DNA of 64,000 bases from Bdellovibrio bacteriovorus (GTDB lineage: Bacteria; Bdellovibrionota; Bdellovibrionia; Bdellovibrionales; Bdellovibrionaceae), in NCBI RefSeq assembly GCF_025558485.1, contig NZ_CP102930.1, forward strand, positions 1,922,001 through 1,986,000, read 5' to 3'. Positions 55,190 through 64,000 of the stretch are shown here, piece by piece. The notes under the pieces are model-generated. The model was not told the origin of the DNA. It saw only the letters and a program-made list of their open reading frames with translations, and made no database searches. Made by a program: the position numbers and the translations under genes. The first letter of the stretch is position 1. Every line of letters starts with the position of its first letter.

Positions 55190-56416
55190 TTATTTAGTCA
55201 ATTCATCAAATTTGAGTTTTAAAACAGCCAGTTCTTTTTGAACCTCGATCAAGCGGGTTTTGTTGTCAAAAAGGCTGTTGGTGGCGTTGGCCAGATCCGA
55301 AGAGTTCTTCACTCCGCGGCGGTATTCGGACAAAGTCAGGTCATAGTACTTCTGAGTCAGCACCTGGCGTTTCTCCAAAAGCTGTTGTAATTGCAAAAGC
55401 TCAGAGGCTTTGTTGGACAGGCTGTGCACTTGTGTTTGCAGCTGTTGTGCTAAATTGGATTTGGCAAAAGCCTCAGACTTTTCCAATGAGCTTGCTGACT
55501 TGGACTTGTTCCAGGATTCAAAACCCGAGAAGAAGGTCCACGTCATCAGCACGGAAAGTCGTGATTCATTTCCCTGCAACGGATCATCATACTGCGGAAT
55601 GATTCGCCCGTACTGGGCATTTAGATCCACCGTGGGCAGGAATTCGCCCAGGGCCTGACGTCGGCGCAACTGACTGGTTTCCTCCATAGAGTTCTGTTTC
55701 ATAATACTTGGGTTGCGGGAAAGATCCGTCAGGCTAAAGTCCGCTTTGCTCATTCGGGGGAAGGTGTCTTTGGCGGAAACTGCGACCGGGTCCGGTGAAT
55801 TGATCAGAATTTTAAGTTCGTCCAAAGAAATTTGCAGATCCGTTTTATGGGTTTCAATTTCTGCGGAAAGGGTGCTTTCCTCCAAATCCAGTTCGATGGC
55901 ATCCACGTTGGAAGTCAGGCCAGCATTGATTTTTTTCGCGGCCATGGCACGCTGGTTTTTTAAGAACTGCAATTTTTCCGTATCAAAGGAAATAAACTGG
56001 CTGTTCAGAAGCGCTTTGTAATAAGTTTCCCCCAGTTCGCGATGCAGGCGGCGGGAGATTATTTCATGATCCAGCCCCGCGATGTCGTATTCACGCTGGG
56101 AGATCTTGCGATTCTGCCAGTCCTGACCGCCACGGAAGATATTCCAGCTGCCGTTTAGGTAGCCGACATAACCGTCATCATTGTCATGCAGGGTCTTTTC
56201 TTTCGCATATCCGGCAGAGGCGGAAAGTTCGGGCAGCAGGGCACCCCAGCTGCTTTGGGCCTGAGCTTTTTGTGCTTCCAGTTTCGCCTGACTGGCGCGC
56301 AGTTCGTTGTTGTTTTCAACCAACTGTTTTTGCAATTGGGAAAGGCCCGGCGAGGTCTGCGCCACCGCCGAGAAAGAAATCAAAAGACTTGCAAAAGCCC
56401 AGGACCGCAGTGACAT
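55190..56416 (-). CDS. Outer-membrane efflux channel, TolC/CusC/CzcC type
   Basis: Forms the trimeric outer-membrane exit duct of an RND pump. A signal peptide (to about aa 19, AVAQ) is followed by two repeated coiled-coil/beta segments typical of OEP: LLPELSASAGYAKEK with a barrel strand, GLTSNVDAIELDLEESTLSAEIETHKTDL, then FLPTVDLNAQYG and GVKNSSDLANATNSLFDNKTRLIEVQKELAVLKLKF. Length 408 is typical. No lipobox Cys, unlike CusC. The gene is nine bases behind the small His-rich protein gene and 11 bases ahead of another. Confidence 0.93.
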   Translation of the reverse strand: MSLRSWAFASLLISFSAVAQTSPGLSQLQKQLVENNNELRASQAKLEAQKAQAQSSWGALLPELSASAGYAKEKTLHDNDDGYVGYLNGSWNIFRGGQDWQNRKISQREYDIAGLDHEIISRRLHRELGETYYKALLNSQFISFDTEKLQFLKNQRAMAAKKINAGLTSNVDAIELDLEESTLSAEIETHKTDLQISLDELKILINSPDPVAVSAKDTFPRMSKADFSLTDLSRNPSIMKQNSMEETSQLRRRQALGEFLPTVDLNAQYGRIIPQYDDPLQGNESRLSVLMTWTFFSGFESWNKSKSASSLEKSEAFAKSNLAQQLQTQVHSLSNKASELLQLQQLLEKRQVLTQKYYDLTLSEYRRGVKNSSDLANATNSLFDNKTRLIEVQKELAVLKLKFDELTK

Positions 56417-56425
56417 GGGAACTCC

Positions 56426-56824
56426 TTATTTTTCAACCAGGAACTTGAATGTGTCGGTTTTGCCTTCAAACTCGGCTTTGATTTCCAGATTCACACGGTG
56501 AGACCCCTGGAAGTCCACTTCTGTATTGAAGATATTATCAGTTTTGGTGAACTTCAAAGTTTGCGATTTCCCTTTTGGGGATTTCGCCGTGCCGCTGATC
56601 TTCACTTTGTTGATATCCAAAGTTTCATCTGCATGGGCGCGGGGGAAGAACTGCACTTTGTTTTCAATAGCCAGCATTTCCATATTCATCAGATTGCCGG
56701 CTTTTGGGATGCCACCGTGCATGGCCTTCAGGCTGCCGGGAACCTGATCATGGCCTTCGTGTGCAAAAGACGTCGAAGCCAGTAGGGATAGCGCCAATGT
56801 CGCGATCAAAGATTTTAGTTTCAT
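56426..56824 (-). CDS. Small periplasmic protein with HEGHD motif
   Basis: A signal peptide (MKLKSLIATLALSLLASTSFA) is followed directly by HEGHDQVPG, a likely metal-binding start, and MHGGIPKAGNLMNMEMLAIENKVQFFP, a pattern with several Met that fits Cu or Ag handling. The remaining residues look like a small beta sandwich. Its start overlaps the stop of the RND pump gene by ATGA, so it is co-translated with the pump. At 132 residues it is far too short to be a membrane-fusion protein; whether it replaces the missing adaptor or acts as chaperone is open. Confidence 0.78.
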   Translation of the reverse strand: MKLKSLIATLALSLLASTSFAHEGHDQVPGSLKAMHGGIPKAGNLMNMEMLAIENKVQFFPRAHADETLDINKVKISGTAKSPKGKSQTLKFTKTDNIFNTEVDFQGSHRVNLEIKAEFEGKTDTFKFLVEK

Positions 56825-59800
56825 AAAAGGACTCCTTCTTTTTTGCTTTCTTCAATGGATTTCAGGGCGGACTTTTTGCCGAAGTGATAAAAAATCGCCG
56901 GGGTGACATACATATCCAGCAACGTGCTGCTAAGCAATCCACCGACAATGACAATGGCCACCGGATGCAGAATCTCGCGGCCCGGAGCATCCGGAGACAT
57001 TGCCAAAGGCAAAAGTCCTAGAATTGCAGTCAGCGCCGTCATGAGCACAGGCACCAGACGCTCCAGAGAGCCCCGTATCACCATGTCCTTGGTGAAGGAT
57101 TCGCCTTCATGTTTCATTAAGTGCAGGTAGTGCGACAGCATCATAATGCCGTTACGGGAGGCGATGCCGCAAAGAGTGATAAAGGCCACGAGGCTTGCGA
57201 TACTCAGAGTGCCGCCGGTCAGATAAATCGCAAATATCCCGCCGATAAACGCCATCGGAATATTCAGCATAATCTGAACTGAGATAAAGGTGGACTTAAA
57301 GTGCGCAAACAGAATCAGGAAGATGGTCACGATAGAAAGGGCTCCCAGCAGAACCATTAGCTGGGATGCCTGTTGCTGGCTTTCAAACTGCCCGCCATAA
57401 ACCACATAGTAGCCGGCCGGAAGTTTGACCTTTTCGTCGATATTCTTTTTGATATCCGCCATGATTGCATCCAGGGATCTTTCGGCAGAGTTCGCCTGAA
57501 CGACAATACGTCTTTGGGCGTTTTCTCTTTGAATGATATTGGGTCCGGTGGATTCATAAACGTCGGCGACCTTTTCGACGGTGATGCGGCTGCCGTCAGG
57601 CATGATTTTTACCGGGGTCTTTTTGATAAGCTCCAGGTCTGTGCGGGACTTGTCATCAAAGCGCATAAAGACATCGACAGTTTTATGGCCTTCAAGAATT
57701 TGTCCGACCACTTCACCTTGCAGGGCTTTTTCCAACAGTTGTGCCAGATCCCCGACGGTGATGCCGTAACGGGAGGCCTCTTCGCGCATCAAATGAATTT
57801 TAACCTGAGGAATCAGAACCTGTTGTTCCACTTGCAGGTCCACCAGCCCCGGAACATCTTTAATGGCCTGATAGACTTCGGCACCCTTGGCTCTTAAAAT
57901 GGGTAGCTCCGGTCCAAAGACCTTGATGGCGATTTGCGCGCGCACCCCGGAAAGCAGGTGATCCAGGCGATGAGAGATCGGTTGGCCAATGTTGATGCCC
58001 ACGTCCGGAATCACTTCCAGATTTTTGCGGATTTCCTCCAGAACCACACCGCGGGGACGCCCTTCCTCTTTGAAATCGACTTCGATTTCTGACGTGTTAA
58101 CACCTTCGGCATGTTCATCCAGTTCCGCGCGACCTGTGCGGCGGGAAACAGTCACCACCTCTGGAGTTTTTAAAATGATAAGCTCGGCCTGAGACCCCAG
58201 CTTATTGGATTCAGCCAAAGAAATTCCCGGTTTGGCCACCACAGAAATCATGGCTGATCCTTCGTTGAAATGCGGAAGGAAGTCACGCCCCAGAATTGCA
58301 GAAAGTCCCAAAGCCGCCACCAAAAGCAAAGAAGCAAAAATAAGAATCGGCTTGGGATGATTTAATGTTTTTTCCAGAAGACGGGCCTGGTGTTTTTTTA
58401 AGAAGCGAACGATGGCGCCGTCTTTGTGTTCAAGTAGTTCCCCTTTGGAAAGGAAGTACGAACAAAGGGCCGGAGTCACAGTCAGAGACACCACCATGGA
58501 TGCCAGCAGGGATACGATATAAGAAATCCCCAGTGGCACAAACAGGCGTCCTTCGATACCGCTCATGCTGAACAGAGGCACAAAAACCAGAACCACAATC
58601 AGGGTGGCGATAACAATCGAATTACGGACTTCGGAAGAGGCCTCATAGATGACCACCAAGGGATTGCGAGGAGTGGACAGAGTTTTATTTTCGCGCAGAC
58701 GGCGATAGACGTTTTCAACGTCCACAATGGCATCATCCACCAGTTCGCCGATGGCGATGGCCAAACCACCCAAGGTCATAGTGTTCACGGACAGACCGAA
58801 CATCTTAAAGACAATGGCGGTCAGAACAAATGACAAAGGAATGGCTGTCATGGTGATGGCTGTTGTGCGGAAGTTCATTAAGAACAGGAACAACACCACC
58901 AGAACCAGCAGGACACCGTCGCGCAAGGCCATCTTCACATTGTCGATGGCATTTTCAATGAACAGGGACTGTTTGAATAAATTTGGTTGAAGTTCGACCC
59001 CGGCCGGAAGCGATGACTGGAACTGCTTCAGGGCTTCGTCAACTTTTTCAGTTAGTTCCAGAGTGCTGGCTCCGGGCTGCTTTTGGATACTTAAGATAAC
59101 ACCGGGCTTGCCGTTGATACTGCCATCACCGCGTTTGGTTTGCGGGCCTTCAACAACTTCGGCGATTTCTTTAACCAGAACGGGGCGGCCCAGGTGCATG
59201 CCGACGACCGAATTCATGATTTCTTCTTTTTCCTTAACGCCACCAATATTGCGGATCAGAAACTCCTGCCCCTGAAGGTCGATAAAGCCCCCGGTAGAAT
59301 TCACACTGACATCAGACAGGTTGTGTTCGATTTCATCCATCGTCAGTTGCAGTTTTTGGATTTTCTCTGCGGAAATCAGAATTTGAAACTGACGGACGCC
59401 GCCACCGATGGCAATGACCTGGGAAACACCGGGGATGCTCATCAAACGGGGACGCAGTGTCCAGTCAGCCAGAGTGCGCAGTTCCATGCCGGAAACTTTA
59501 TTGTCAGGAGAACTCAGGCCGACAAACTGGATTTCGCCCATAATAGAGGAAATGGGCCCCAAAACCGGAGAGAGGTTCTTCGGTAGTTTTTCCTTGGCCA
59601 GAGCAATTTTTTCCTGAACCATCTGACGATTGCGATAGATGTCCGTGTCCCAGCCAAACTCCACATAAATAACACTTAAACCCACGCCCGAGGACGAACG
59701 CACGCGCTCTACCCCGGGAAGTCCGTTTAGCGCTGTTTCCAGCGGGAAGGTCACCAGCGTTTCAACTTCTTCCGGGGCCAGGCCATGACCTTCGGTAATA

Positions 59801-59946
59801 ATGTTAACTGTCGGACGGTTTAAATCGGGAAACACATCCACGGGTAGGTGGACCAGGGCCCAGCCACCATAAGCAATAGCCAGTGCCGCCAGGGCGACCA
59901 CAATGAGACGATGAGTTAGGGAATACTTAATAATTCTATCCAGCAT
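56821..59946 (-). CDS. Heavy-metal RND efflux pump, CzcA/CusA type
   Basis: Proton-driven inner-membrane transporter that exports metal ions from the periplasm or cytoplasm. ATG 59946 has AGAGGAT upstream and the family N-terminus (LDRIIKYSLTHR). HME-RND signatures are LPVDVFPDLNRPTVNIITEG, AIGELVDDAIVDVENVYRRL (TM4 acidic residues for proton relay), GRDFLPHFNEGSAMI, and a C-terminal SLVAFITLCGIASRNGIMML. Length 1041 is typical. The sequence resembles HME type; which metal cannot be read. The divergent csoR/copA genes suggest copper or silver. No adaptor (MFP) gene is found in the operon. Confidence 0.95.
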   Translation of the reverse strand: MLDRIIKYSLTHRLIVVALAALAIAYGGWALVHLPVDVFPDLNRPTVNIITEGHGLAPEEVETLVTFPLETALNGLPGVERVRSSSGVGLSVIYVEFGWDTDIYRNRQMVQEKIALAKEKLPKNLSPVLGPISSIMGEIQFVGLSSPDNKVSGMELRTLADWTLRPRLMSIPGVSQVIAIGGGVRQFQILISAEKIQKLQLTMDEIEHNLSDVSVNSTGGFIDLQGQEFLIRNIGGVKEKEEIMNSVVGMHLGRPVLVKEIAEVVEGPQTKRGDGSINGKPGVILSIQKQPGASTLELTEKVDEALKQFQSSLPAGVELQPNLFKQSLFIENAIDNVKMALRDGVLLVLVVLFLFLMNFRTTAITMTAIPLSFVLTAIVFKMFGLSVNTMTLGGLAIAIGELVDDAIVDVENVYRRLRENKTLSTPRNPLVVIYEASSEVRNSIVIATLIVVLVFVPLFSMSGIEGRLFVPLGISYIVSLLASMVVSLTVTPALCSYFLSKGELLEHKDGAIVRFLKKHQARLLEKTLNHPKPILIFASLLLVAALGLSAILGRDFLPHFNEGSAMISVVAKPGISLAESNKLGSQAELIILKTPEVVTVSRRTGRAELDEHAEGVNTSEIEVDFKEEGRPRGVVLEEIRKNLEVIPDVGINIGQPISHRLDHLLSGVRAQIAIKVFGPELPILRAKGAEVYQAIKDVPGLVDLQVEQQVLIPQVKIHLMREEASRYGITVGDLAQLLEKALQGEVVGQILEGHKTVDVFMRFDDKSRTDLELIKKTPVKIMPDGSRITVEKVADVYESTGPNIIQRENAQRRIVVQANSAERSLDAIMADIKKNIDEKVKLPAGYYVVYGGQFESQQQASQLMVLLGALSIVTIFLILFAHFKSTFISVQIMLNIPMAFIGGIFAIYLTGGTLSIASLVAFITLCGIASRNGIMMLSHYLHLMKHEGESFTKDMVIRGSLERLVPVLMTALTAILGLLPLAMSPDAPGREILHPVAIVIVGGLLSSTLLDMYVTPAIFYHFGKKSALKSIEESKKEGVLL

Positions 59947-60026
59947 AAATCCTCTGCTATGGCCTATTAGGGTTGGGCTTTCCGATTTGTGACAAAATGA
60001 GGAAAATTTTTTTCTGCACAACCCTC

Positions 60027-60055
60027 TTGAAATACATACCCCAGGGGGGTATATA
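60027..60055 (+). promoter_or_regulatory. csoR promoter with CsoR operator in the spacer
   Basis: -35 TTGAAA (60027-60032), 17-base spacer, -10 TATATA (60050-60055). The spacer contains the dyad ATACCCC-AGG-GGGGTAT (60036-60052), matching the known G/C-rich CsoR-type operator (TACCCC...GGGGTA). Binding here would block RNA polymerase, so csoR-copA is autorepressed and relieved by metal. The RND operon promoter on the other strand should lie nearby. Confidence 0.8.
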
Positions 60056-60079
60056 CTGGAATCGAAATCGAGGTGTGTC

Positions 60080-60361
60080 ATGAAAAAAGATTCCCCCCAG
60101 CATCCGGATCACAGCGAGCATTTAAAGCGTTTAAATCGTGTTCGTGGTCAGTTGGATGGTGTGCAGAAGATGATTGAAGAGCGTCGTTATTGTCCCGACA
60201 TCGTTTTTCAGATCCGCGCCGCTGCCAAAGCTCTTCAGGCGATGGAAAACGAGATTATGAAGACCCACGTGCATGGTTGCGTCAAAACGGCCATAAAATC
60301 TCGGGATGAAAAAGAAGTGGCAAAAAAAATCGACGAGATCATGAATCTCGTCAGTAAGTAG
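60080..60361 (+). CDS. csoR: CsoR family copper-sensing repressor
   Basis: All-helical metal-sensing repressor; Cu(I) binding releases DNA. 93 residues, with the Cys-His-Cys site at Cys38 (RRYCPDIV), His63 and Cys67 (HVHGCV) at the spacing of CsoR (25 and 4). The N-terminal RLNRVRGQLDGVQKMIEE is the family hallmark. His-rich start (QHPDHSEH). ATG 60080 has CGAGG upstream. It starts 134 bases from the divergent RND operon and seven bases before copA. Likely controls both. Confidence 0.95.
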   Translation: MKKDSPQHPDHSEHLKRLNRVRGQLDGVQKMIEERRYCPDIVFQIRAAAKALQAMENEIMKTHVHGCVKTAIKSRDEKEVAKKIDEIMNLVSK

Positions 60362-60367
60362 GTTGTT

Positions 60368-62548
60368 ATGGAAAAAGAAACGGTTCAAGAATCCACTGAA
60401 TTGCAACTCATTGGCATGTCCTGTGTGAACTGTGCCGGGAAAATTGAAAAAAGCCTGAATGCTCTTCCTGGGGTCAAGGCGTCCGTGAACTTTGCAACGG
60501 AAAAAGCCCATGTGGACTTTGGTGACAGTCCACTAAAGGTGGAAAACCTGATTAAGATGATTCAAGAGCTGGGATATCAGGCTTTCGAGGTGAACTCTGA
60601 GGTGGACACGCAGAAGGCCAAAGAGGAAGCCGCGGCAGAGTACCGTAAAGAACTGCGGCTGTTTGTGATTTCCGCTCTTCTAACTTTGCCCTTTATGATT
60701 GAGATGGTGACGATGTTCACTGGCGGTGGGCATGAGATGATGCCTCGCTGGTTCCAGTGGATTTTGGCGACACCGGTGCAGTTCTGGATTGGCTGGCGCT
60801 TTTATCGCGGGTCCTATTATGCCTTGCGATCCGGCAGTGCCAATATGGATGTGCTGGTGGCCTTGGGAACCACGATGGCTTATGGCTTAAGTGCGGTGAT
60901 TACATTCCTGAACTGGCATCATCATCACGTCTATTTTGAAGCCAGTACTGCGGTGATTACTTTGATTTTGCTGGGTAAGCTGATGGAGAGCCGCGCAAAA
61001 GGAAAAACGTCAGAAGCAGTGGAAGGCTTGCTGCGCTTGCAGCCTAAAAAAGCCTTTGTCGAAAGAAATGGCGAGCTTAAGCAGATTGATATTTCAGAAC
61101 TGGTTTCCGGTGACATCGTTGTTGTGAAAAATGGCGAGTCCATTCCTGTGGATGGTTTGGTGGTGGAAGGCGTTTCCACTGTCGATGAATCCATGCTGAC
61201 CGGGGAAAGTCTGCCGGTCCAAAAGGGTGTGGATGACCGCGTGTATGCGGCGACATTGAATCAGGACGGTAGCCTGCGTATCAAGGCCACCGGGGTTGGC
61301 GCAAAAACCCAGTTGGCACAAATCATTAAAATTGTAACCACGGCTCAGGGGTCGAAGGCCCCGATTCAGCGTTTGGCGGATAAGATTTCCAGCGTATTTG
61401 TGCCGGTTGTGGTGGGTATCAGCGTGCTGACCTTTATTGGGACCTGGTTGTGGACTGGCGATCTGACGTCAGCATTTATATCCTCTGTTTCTGTTCTGGT
61501 GATTGCATGTCCTTGTGCTCTGGGGTTGGCGACGCCGACCGCTGTGGTTGTGGGAATTGGCAAGGGGGCGGGGGCAGGTGTGCTTTTCCGCGATGCCAAG
61601 GCGCTGGAGCTGGCTGAAAAAATCGACGTTCTGGTGTTGGATAAAACCGGCACCATCACAGAGGGAAAACCTGTGGTCACAGAAGTGCACGTCACCGCAG
61701 GTCAGGATCGGAACGAGGTTTTGCGCTGGGCTGCCAGTCTGGAAATGGGATCTTCGCATCCACTGGCACACGCCATCGTCGAAGAAGCTAAAAAGGAAAA
61801 GTTGGAGCTAAAATCGGTTCAGAATTTCAAAAACATTGTGGGTCAGGGGATTGAGGGACGCATTGAAAATCGCAACTTAAAACTTGGAAAAACAAGTTGG
61901 GTGGCAGCTCCGTATTCTTTGGATCAAAAGCTTCTTGCGGATCTTGAAAACAAGGGGCAGACGTTGATGGCTTTGGCGGATGATGAACGGGTGCTGGGCT
62001 ATATTGCCGTGGCGGACCGTATTCGCGAAAGCTCCAAGGCGGCCATCGCGGAAATTCAAAAGCGTGGCGTGAAAGTGATGATGTTAACCGGTGATAACGA
62101 GGGCACTGCGCGTGAGATCTCCCGCCAGGCCGGTATCACTGACTTTAAGCACAGCGTGAAGCCCGCTGATAAAGCCAATGTCATTGTGACCTTGAAACGC
62201 CAAAAGAAAAGAGTTGCAATGGTCGGGGATGGCATTAACGATGCTCCGGCCCTGGCGATGGCGGATGTCAGTTTCTCGATGTCTTCAGGAACTGATATTG
62301 CGATAGAAACAGCGGATGTGACTTTGATGAAAAATGATTTGATGTCGGTGGCGCATGCGATTGAACTGTCGCATTTAACCTTACAAAAAATCCGTCAGAA
62401 TCTGTTCTTTGCGTTTATCTATAACGTGTTGGGTATTCCGCTGGCTTCTTTGGGGATGTTGAATCCGGTTATTGCCGGCGCCGCTATGGCAATGAGTTCT
62501 GTTTCCGTGGTGAGTAACTCGCTGCTGTTGAAGCGTAAAAAGATCTAA
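60368..62548 (+). CDS. copA: Copper-translocating P1B-type ATPase CopA
   Basis: Pumps Cu(I) (or Ag) out of the cytoplasm. One N-terminal HMA domain with MSCVNCAGK (Cys19, Cys22), then eight membrane spans, the transmembrane Cys381-Pro-Cys383 site, the TGES actuator loop (about aa 276), phosphorylation site DKTGT (Asp425), HP (464-465) and [11 protein letters not shown] near 620. The final helix pair has the P1B-1 features ([23 protein letters not shown]). Length 726 typical of single-HMA CopA. The stop overlaps that of the convergent signalling protein by four bases. Confidence 0.97.
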   Translation: MEKETVQESTELQLIGMSCVNCAGKIEKSLNALPGVKASVNFATEKAHVDFGDSPLKVENLIKMIQELGYQAFEVNSEVDTQKAKEEAAAEYRKELRLFVISALLTLPFMIEMVTMFTGGGHEMMPRWFQWILATPVQFWIGWRFYRGSYYALRSGSANMDVLVALGTTMAYGLSAVITFLNWHHHHVYFEASTAVITLILLGKLMESRAKGKTSEAVEGLLRLQPKKAFVERNGELKQIDISELVSGDIVVVKNGESIPVDGLVVEGVSTVDESMLTGESLPVQKGVDDRVYAATLNQDGSLRIKATGVGAKTQLAQIIKIVTTAQGSKAPIQRLADKISSVFVPVVVGISVLTFIGTWLWTGDLTSAFISSVSVLVIACPCALGLATPTAVVVGIGKGAGAGVLFRDAKALELAEKIDVLVLDKTGTITEGKPVVTEVHVTAGQDRNEVLRWAASLEMGSSHPLAHAIVEEAKKEKLELKSVQNFKNIVGQGIEGRIENRNLKLGKTSWVAAPYSLDQKLLADLENKGQTLMALADDERVLGYIAVADRIRESSKAAIAEIQKRGVKVMMLTGDNEGTAREISRQAGITDFKHSVKPADKANVIVTLKRQKKRVAMVGDGINDAPALAMADVSFSMSSGTDIAIETADVTLMKNDLMSVAHAIELSHLTLQKIRQNLFFAFIYNVLGIPLASLGMLNPVIAGAAMAMSSVSVVSNSLLLKRKKI

Positions 62549-64000
62549 GAGGCTTTATTTTTGATATAAGCCTCTCTTAACCACAAACGGATGTGTTTAA
62601 GATAGTAATCCTTCATGCCGAAGAAGACAAAGTGGTTCAGGTGATAGTCGCCGCCACTTTTGTCTTTTTCGGTGTAATTTACCGTGCCGATAATTTCCGG
62701 CGTTTCCAGTTCTTCCGGGCGCCACAGAATAAATTCACGGAAGGCACCAATACTCATTTGTCGATAGTATTTCAGAATCAATCCGGCCTCGGAAATTTGT
62801 GTGATCTCCACGGGATTGGCCACTTTTAACGGGTTGTTATCCTTCTGGTGAACCACGGTCACTTCAGTTTTATTGGCCAGGTCTGAATGTGTTTTTAAAA
62901 GCTTCTTGGTGATATAGGTTTTATCCAGTGGTGTGAAGAAGACTTCTTTGGCCCAGGATGAAAGGCCTTTAACTTCATCAATGGGCAGACGTTTTCGGCT
63001 GATAAAGTACAGCTCTGGTGCGGCTGTCATTTCGGTTTCATGGGCCTTGCAGCGGTCTTTTAAGTATTGTTGCAGTTGTTCCCATTTTTTTTGTTTTTCA
63101 ATTTCAAACAGTTCGTAGTTCGTGAAGATGACATCGAACTGCACAGGCAGCATCTGGCGGTTTGGCGTGTCTTTATCGGCCAGATCCGACAGCAGCTGTC
63201 CGTAATTGGAATACGTATAAACTTCTGAATTTGCGAAGCGTTCACTAAGGAAGGTTTTTTGTTCCATGGCCAGTGGGACGTCTTCATCCATAATCAGGAT
63301 ATGTTTTCTGGTGTTGGAGGTCTGAAGAACCGCTTCGCTGGTATGATCCTTATTCTGTAAAATATTGCGGCGAATCTGGCTGACTTGTTGATTGTCGGCT
63401 CCGATATACAGGAACTCACAAAGGAATTGTTCCGGACCGATTTCCTTGCAGGAATTGCAATAGGCTAGCAGGGATTTTTTGCTGTCCGTCGTGAATGAAT
63501 CGCTGTAATACTTCGTCAGCGCTCCTATGCGGATGGCGTGGTTGTTCACGGTCGTAAAGCCGATTTCAGAGATACTGTTTAAACTGACTTCCTTTAACAT
63601 TTCGATGGTGGAATTGATCTGCATCGAAGCCACCGCCGTGGAGGTCACCGGATGATGGCCAGTCAGGGCATATTCCAAATGCTGGCGAAGAATCAGTTTG
63701 TCGAAGGGTTTAAAGATGACATTGTTGATGATGCGTTCTTCAGCCAGCCCGATATCAAAGTCAGGACTGTCGAAGGCGGTCAGAATCAAAGCGGTGGGTT
63801 CCTGTTCGGAACACATTTTTTTGCGCAGAAAGAAGTCGCGGGCCCGCTTGATCAGCCCGATATTTTGAATCCCCATGAACTCGTTTTTGGCAATAACCAA
63901 ACGCAGTTCGTGAGTGCTGGAGGGTTCCAGTGGAGGGCCTGTGTCGTCTTTGTAGGGACGGCCACCGTTGGCCAGAGCCAGGGCTCCTTCTGAGACAGAT
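62545..64000 (-). CDS. Response-regulator-like protein with degenerate receivers, N-terminus beyond window
   Basis: The frame is open to the window edge, at least 33 codons past the TTG at 63900, so the start is outside. About 484 residues are visible. It begins inside a receiver-like domain ([17 protein letters not shown]-like end), where the Asp acceptor position has Lys/Asn. A second receiver-like region ([33 protein letters not shown]) has Asn for the acceptor Asp and Thr for the Lys. The C-terminal 105 residues ([14 protein letters not shown]) look like a PilZ-type domain without the RxxxR motif. Likely a signalling scaffold, not a phosphoryl acceptor. This reading is by eye. Confidence 0.6.
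   Translation of the reverse strand, partial: SVSEGALALANGGRPYKDDTGPPLEPSSTHELRLVIAKNEFMGIQNIGLIKRARDFFLRKKMCSEQEPTALILTAFDSPDFDIGLAEERIINNVIFKPFDKLILRQHLEYALTGHHPVTSTAVASMQINSTIEMLKEVSLNSISEIGFTTVNNHAIRIGALTKYYSDSFTTDSKKSLLAYCNSCKEIGPEQFLCEFLYIGADNQQVSQIRRNILQNKDHTSEAVLQTSNTRKHILIMDEDVPLAMEQKTFLSERFANSEVYTYSNYGQLLSDLADKDTPNRQMLPVQFDVIFTNYELFEIEKQKKWEQLQQYLKDRCKAHETEMTAAPELYFISRKRLPIDEVKGLSSWAKEVFFTPLDKTYITKKLLKTHSDLANKTEVTVVHQKDNNPLKVANPVEITQISEAGLILKYYRQMSIGAFREFILWRPEELETPEIIGTVNYTEKDKSGGDYHLNHFVFFGMKDYYLKHIRLWLREAYIKNKAS

Noticed and set aside
62548..62575. AGAGGCTT/AAGCCTCT stem as copA terminator
   Set aside because: The 12-base loop and absent T tract after the 3' arm make it weak, and it lies in the coding end of the convergent gene.

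Overview
The window looks like a chromosomal segment of a predatory deltaproteobacterium of the Bdellovibrio type, close to B. bacteriovorus. This rests on overall character, not on a marker gene: roughly balanced base composition, many secreted proteases and small lipoproteins, strong codon bias in the abundant secreted proteins, a eukaryote-like (type 2) isoleucyl-tRNA synthetase, Ku/LigD end joining and a GltB-like FMN protein. There is no rRNA, prophage, insertion sequence or CRISPR array. The two tRNA genes are tRNA-Cys(GCA) and tRNA-Leu(GAG).

Layout. 1-8.4 kb: two surface or lipoprotein genes, a damaged xerD, comM, tRNA-Cys, a large Ig-like lipoprotein, a COG4389 membrane protein and a glycosyltransferase. 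8.4-15.3 kb: a subtilase, a long perfect palindrome, a CPA2 antiporter, an aldehyde dehydrogenase and a secreted class I amidotransferase-like hydrolase. 15.7-19.1 kb: a four-gene osmoprotectant ABC importer with ATGA overlaps. 19-24.5 kb: a lytic transglycosylase-like protein, ybdK, small ORFs, tRNA-Leu, and a divergent SDR/LysR pair. 24.8-28.9 kb: secreted proteins, a regulator coupled to a 42-residue secreted peptide, a lipoprotein-form Mqo and a PhnB-like protein. 29.2-39.4 kb: ileS-trmO, a trypsin-like protease, kdsA, ku-ligD and a DegT aminotransferase. 39.6-46.7 kb: small envelope proteins, yihY with a truncated FAD oxidoreductase, an OMP, a glutamate-synthase-like protein and a DMT transporter. 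46.7-54.8 kb: a wrecked queA, then tgt-yajC-secD-secF-recJ-queC-DUF366. 54.8-62.5 kb: a copper or heavy-metal island with an RND/OMF operon divergent from csoR-copA. The window ends inside a degenerate-receiver/PilZ-like signalling protein.

Working together. The metal island combines a CsoR-type repressor whose operator lies between the -35 and -10 of its own promoter, a cytoplasmic-membrane Cu+ ATPase, and a divergent RND pump plus outer-membrane channel with two small His-rich periplasmic proteins but no recognisable periplasmic adaptor. The queuosine genes queC and tgt are intact while queA carries an internal deletion and frameshift. yajC-secD-secF follow tgt in the usual bacterial order.

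The most striking feature is the number of recently damaged genes. xerD has an exact 77-bp tandem duplication, queA has lost about 95 codons, an FAD oxidoreductase is cut to its N-terminal third, and an Ig-repeat lipoprotein stops abruptly inside the next gene. These may reflect real strain-specific decay or sequence/assembly problems. The most interesting candidate system is the regulator plus secreted peptide pair at 25.4-26.3 kb; that reading is inference. Product names come from recognising family motifs by eye, with no database search.
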